Origin: a virus
IMG/VR virus record: IMGVR_UViG_3300010354_004498
Coordinates: 1 to 22,635 of that record
Direction: 5' to 3' (one strand)
DNA: 22,635 nt
The stretch's first letter is position 1, and every line of letters begins with the position of its first letter. Below the pieces are notes generated by a model. The model was given only the letters and a program-made list of their open reading frames with translations. It was not told the origin of the DNA and made no database searches. Below, piece by piece: positions 20,769 through 22,635 of the stretch. Made by a program: the position numbers and the translations under genes.

Positions 20769-21106
20769 ATTTTATCTATAGGTAAGTCTGCGTCTGTAGA
20801 CATTGACCATATTTTTTTATGCTCAACACCCTTTCGTTGAGCAAATCTTTTTACGTCACAGTTAGGGCAACAATGAAAATAGTTGTTGCTCATTCTTTTA
20901 CTGTGCATGTTTTTTAATTCTCTTTCAAACTGCACATCACAATTGTCGCAGGTAAAAATAGCTATGGTCTTTCGTCTTTTATAGCCATGTTCTACGCCTA
21001 GTTTACTGCGTCTAACATATTGATTTTCTTGAACTTTAGTATCTATAAACACCAAGTATTTACATTTGGCTTGTAAAAACTTTGGATAAATACCATAGAA
21101 TTCCAC
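20765..21106 (-). CDS. zinc-ribbon phage protein (possible HNH-like)
   Basis: This 113-residue minus-strand protein has a CDNC pair and later CPNC (C-x2-C ... C-x2-C, about 30 residues apart) with [23 protein letters not shown] between and after, fitting a treble-clef or zinc ribbon. The C-terminal NCDVKRFAQ-x-KGVE-x-KKIW is similar to a phage family I recall, sometimes labelled HNH endonuclease; I see no certain HNH triad. The start is uncertain: the GTG at 21106 gives 113 residues, while earlier ATGs would extend antisense into the structural gene. The codon run on this strand is open and the protein is coherent, unlike the many shadow frames. Confidence 0.62.
   Translation of the reverse strand: MEFYGIYPKFLQAKCKYLVFIDTKVQENQYVRRSKLGVEHGYKRRKTIAIFTCDNCDVQFERELKNMHSKRMSNNYFHCCPNCDVKRFAQRKGVEHKKIWSMSTDADLPIDKI
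21086..21092 (+). promoter_or_regulatory. T4-late-like promoter before large structural gene
   Basis: GGATAAATACC lies 30 bases before the ATG at 21123. It falls inside the 5' end of the minus-strand zinc-ribbon gene, so transcription from it would begin antisense to that gene's start. Confidence 0.5.
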
Positions 21107-21122
21107 ACTGATAGGAACAACT

Positions 21123-22635
21123 ATGGCAAGAAAGATTATCAATATTGGTACTATAGGCAATGACGGTACCGGCGACAGTATTAGAGACAGTTTTAGAGCA
21201 GTTAATGATAACTTTAGAGAACTGTATTCTGCACTAGGGTTAGGTGAACTACTAACCTTTATTGGTCTCGATGATACTCCAGAAACATATCTTGGCAGAG
21301 AAAATGCCTTACTAACTGTCAATACTAATACTGATGGAATAGCTTTTAGAACCCTGCAAGCCGGTGTTGGTATTCAATTAGACTTTGATACGAATCCCGA
21401 AGAACTTACTATTAATAGTACCTTCAGTGATATTCAAAGCGATCCAACACCCAACCTTGGTGGTCCACTGAATGCTCAAAGTGGCGGTACAAGATATCCT
21501 CTGGGCAATTTACTAGATCTTACAAGCACCTTAGAAATAACAGATGCTGTGTCTCGTATGAATGCCACACACGGTGTTATCAGTGCAGATGCTGATCGTC
21601 TAGCAGTCAACAAAAAATATGCTGACGGTAAAATTTCACTAGCCGGTGTAGATACTGTAGATCCTTTTACAAATACAACTAATACCGCATCTGGTATTAT
21701 GACTGGTCCTTTGATTCTGTCTAGAGATCCAACAGATGCAGACGATCAAACCTATAATGGTTTAATTGCCGCAACAAAGAGCTATGTTGACAATTCTGGT
21801 TTTAGTAGTCGTGTTAATCTATATGTTGCTACAAGTGGTAGAGATGATCGACCAGGAGTTGGCACTGATAAACAGGGCAGATCGTTGCCCTACGCATATA
21901 GAACACTAGAAGCTGCTCTAAAAAGAGCCGAAGAATTATTGTTAGAAGCTCCACTAGAAATTGGTCCTTATAAGAAAGTTTTAACATGGGGTGGGGGTTC
22001 TTACGATCCAGTAACACTTGCTGATATTGACGATATATCTGCAACAACAGGATCTGGATTCAGTCCACAGTTTATCTATATGAAAGTAGATACTGTGTCA
22101 ATCGCCACTGGAGGATTAAACTATCTTCCGGGTGATGTATTGACTGTAGTAGGCGGAACAGGTACACCTGCACGATATGAAGTATTAGCAGTTGGACCAG
22201 GGGGTTCGGGCGGTAGAGGACCAGTTACTTCTATTAGACAAATTACAGCTGGTAGTTATACTGCACTACCTACTCCTGCTACAGGAGCAGCAACATCATG
22301 TCCTGGTAGTTCATCTGGTGTTAAACAAGGTTGTACGTTAGATATTACATTTAAAGTAGCAAGTGTAACAGTAAATCCGTCTAGCGGGCGAGGTTCTGGA
22401 TATGGCCTGGTAAGTGTTAGATTTGTAGGCGGTGGCGGAAGCGGTGCTTTTGGTACAGCTGATGTTAATGCAGGTGACGGTGGTATAGATAGTATCACCG
22501 TAACCAATGGCGGTAGCGGATTCACATCCTTGCCAAACGTTCTTGTAAGTTTGCCAAGATTTAGACTATACACCAGTAACTATAGAACAAGTGCTACTGG
22601 TAACCCTGCGGAATCAAGTCCTGCTGCGAATGCTC
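21123..22635 (+). CDS. large phage structural protein, 5' part (runs off window)
   Basis: An open frame starts at ATG 21123 (AGGA upstream) and stays open for 504 codons to the window edge. The N terminus reads ARKIINIGTIGNDGTGDSIR then DSFRAVNDNFRELY, a module I know from virion proteins of marine T4-like phages (baseplate/tail fibre type). Further on are AVNKKYADGK, IMTGPLILSRDPT, GLIAATKSYVD, NLYVATSGRDDRPGVGTDKQGRS and PYAYRTLEAALKRAEELLL (about residues 155-280). From there to the end glycine-rich beta segments such as TGGLNYLPGDVLTVVGG recur. It is most likely a large tail or fibre component. It follows a late-like promoter. The exact structure cannot be given because the 3' part is missing. 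Confidence 0.8.
   Translation, partial: MARKIINIGTIGNDGTGDSIRDSFRAVNDNFRELYSALGLGELLTFIGLDDTPETYLGRENALLTVNTNTDGIAFRTLQAGVGIQLDFDTNPEELTINSTFSDIQSDPTPNLGGPLNAQSGGTRYPLGNLLDLTSTLEITDAVSRMNATHGVISADADRLAVNKKYADGKISLAGVDTVDPFTNTTNTASGIMTGPLILSRDPTDADDQTYNGLIAATKSYVDNSGFSSRVNLYVATSGRDDRPGVGTDKQGRSLPYAYRTLEAALKRAEELLLEAPLEIGPYKKVLTWGGGSYDPVTLADIDDISATTGSGFSPQFIYMKVDTVSIATGGLNYLPGDVLTVVGGTGTPARYEVLAVGPGGSGGRGPVTSIRQITAGSYTALPTPATGAATSCPGSSSGVKQGCTLDITFKVASVTVNPSSGRGSGYGLVSVRFVGGGGSGAFGTADVNAGDGGIDSITVTNGGSGFTSLPNVLVSLPRFRLYTSNYRTSATGNPAESSPAANA

Noticed and set aside
22256-22573. Minus-strand Pro/Leu-rich frame near the window end
   Set aside because: It is antisense to the glycine/threonine-rich structural gene; Gly/Thr codons give Pro/Ser-rich shadows.
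1-22635. Host chromosome or prophage rather than lytic phage
   Set aside because: Structural genes, compact overlaps and many T4-like phage families dominate and no integrase, attachment site or ordinary host operon is visible. This cannot exclude genes outside the window.

Overview
This window looks like part of the genome of an aquatic, T4-superfamily (myovirus-like) bacteriophage. It is AT-rich, and almost every gene lies on the plus strand with short gaps or stop/start overlaps. It mixes phage structural proteins, many small conserved phage proteins of unknown role, a tRNA cluster, and metabolic genes of bacterial type (thyX, queD, kdsA, a DadA-like oxidase, uvsE, a Fe/Mn superoxide dismutase, iscU and iscA). 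No photosynthesis gene, integrase or transposase is visible. IscU and IscA are of proteobacterial type, so a proteobacterial host is my best guess, but it is only inferred.

Layout. (1) 1-2144: five recognisable tRNAs (Gly-UCC, Gly-GCC, Arg-CCU, Arg-UCU, Thr-GGU) plus the 3' end of another, interleaved with two 2-oxoglutarate/Fe(II) oxygenase-like genes and a small GNAT-like gene. (2) 2146-4041: a strong sigma70-type promoter drives an L7/L12-domain protein, a tyrosine-phosphatase-like protein, a small conserved protein and a calcineurin-like phosphoesterase, closed by a terminator. (3) 4103-6323: a GNAT acetyltransferase, then a fibre-like structural protein and a terminator. (4) 6325-7941: a promoter aimed at a 110-nt tRNA-like RNA, then a histone H1-like protein, a glycine-rich coiled-coil protein and thyX. 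(5) 7934-12088: small conserved phage proteins, many very rich in tryptophan, with two near-consensus sigma70 promoters. (6) 12106-17175: a fibre-like structural protein, a Rossmann-like protein, queD, and a tightly overlapping dadA-like/kdsA/glycosyltransferase run. (7) 17159-18618: a perfect sigma70 promoter whose predicted start falls on the ATG of a DUF2693-like gene, then a 40-aa ORF and uvsE. (8) 18607-20768: a convergent membrane-anchored EF-hand protein, then superoxide dismutase, a 39-aa membrane peptide, a secreted histidine-rich protein, iscU and iscA. (9) 20765-22635: a minus-strand zinc-ribbon gene and the first 504 codons of a large structural protein that runs off the window.

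Expression appears to use two promoter classes. Five elements match TTGACA-N16/17-TATAAT. A T4-late-like ATAAATA or CTAAATA motif stands before structural and several other genes. The metabolic cargo falls into nucleotide supply and repair (ThyX, UvsE), sugar/envelope metabolism (KdsA, glycosyltransferase), and a redox/Fe-S block (SOD, His-rich protein, IscU, IscA). The most unusual items are the 110-nt tRNA-like RNA, the tRNA-punctuated oxygenase region, the redox/Fe-S block and the L7/L12-domain protein.
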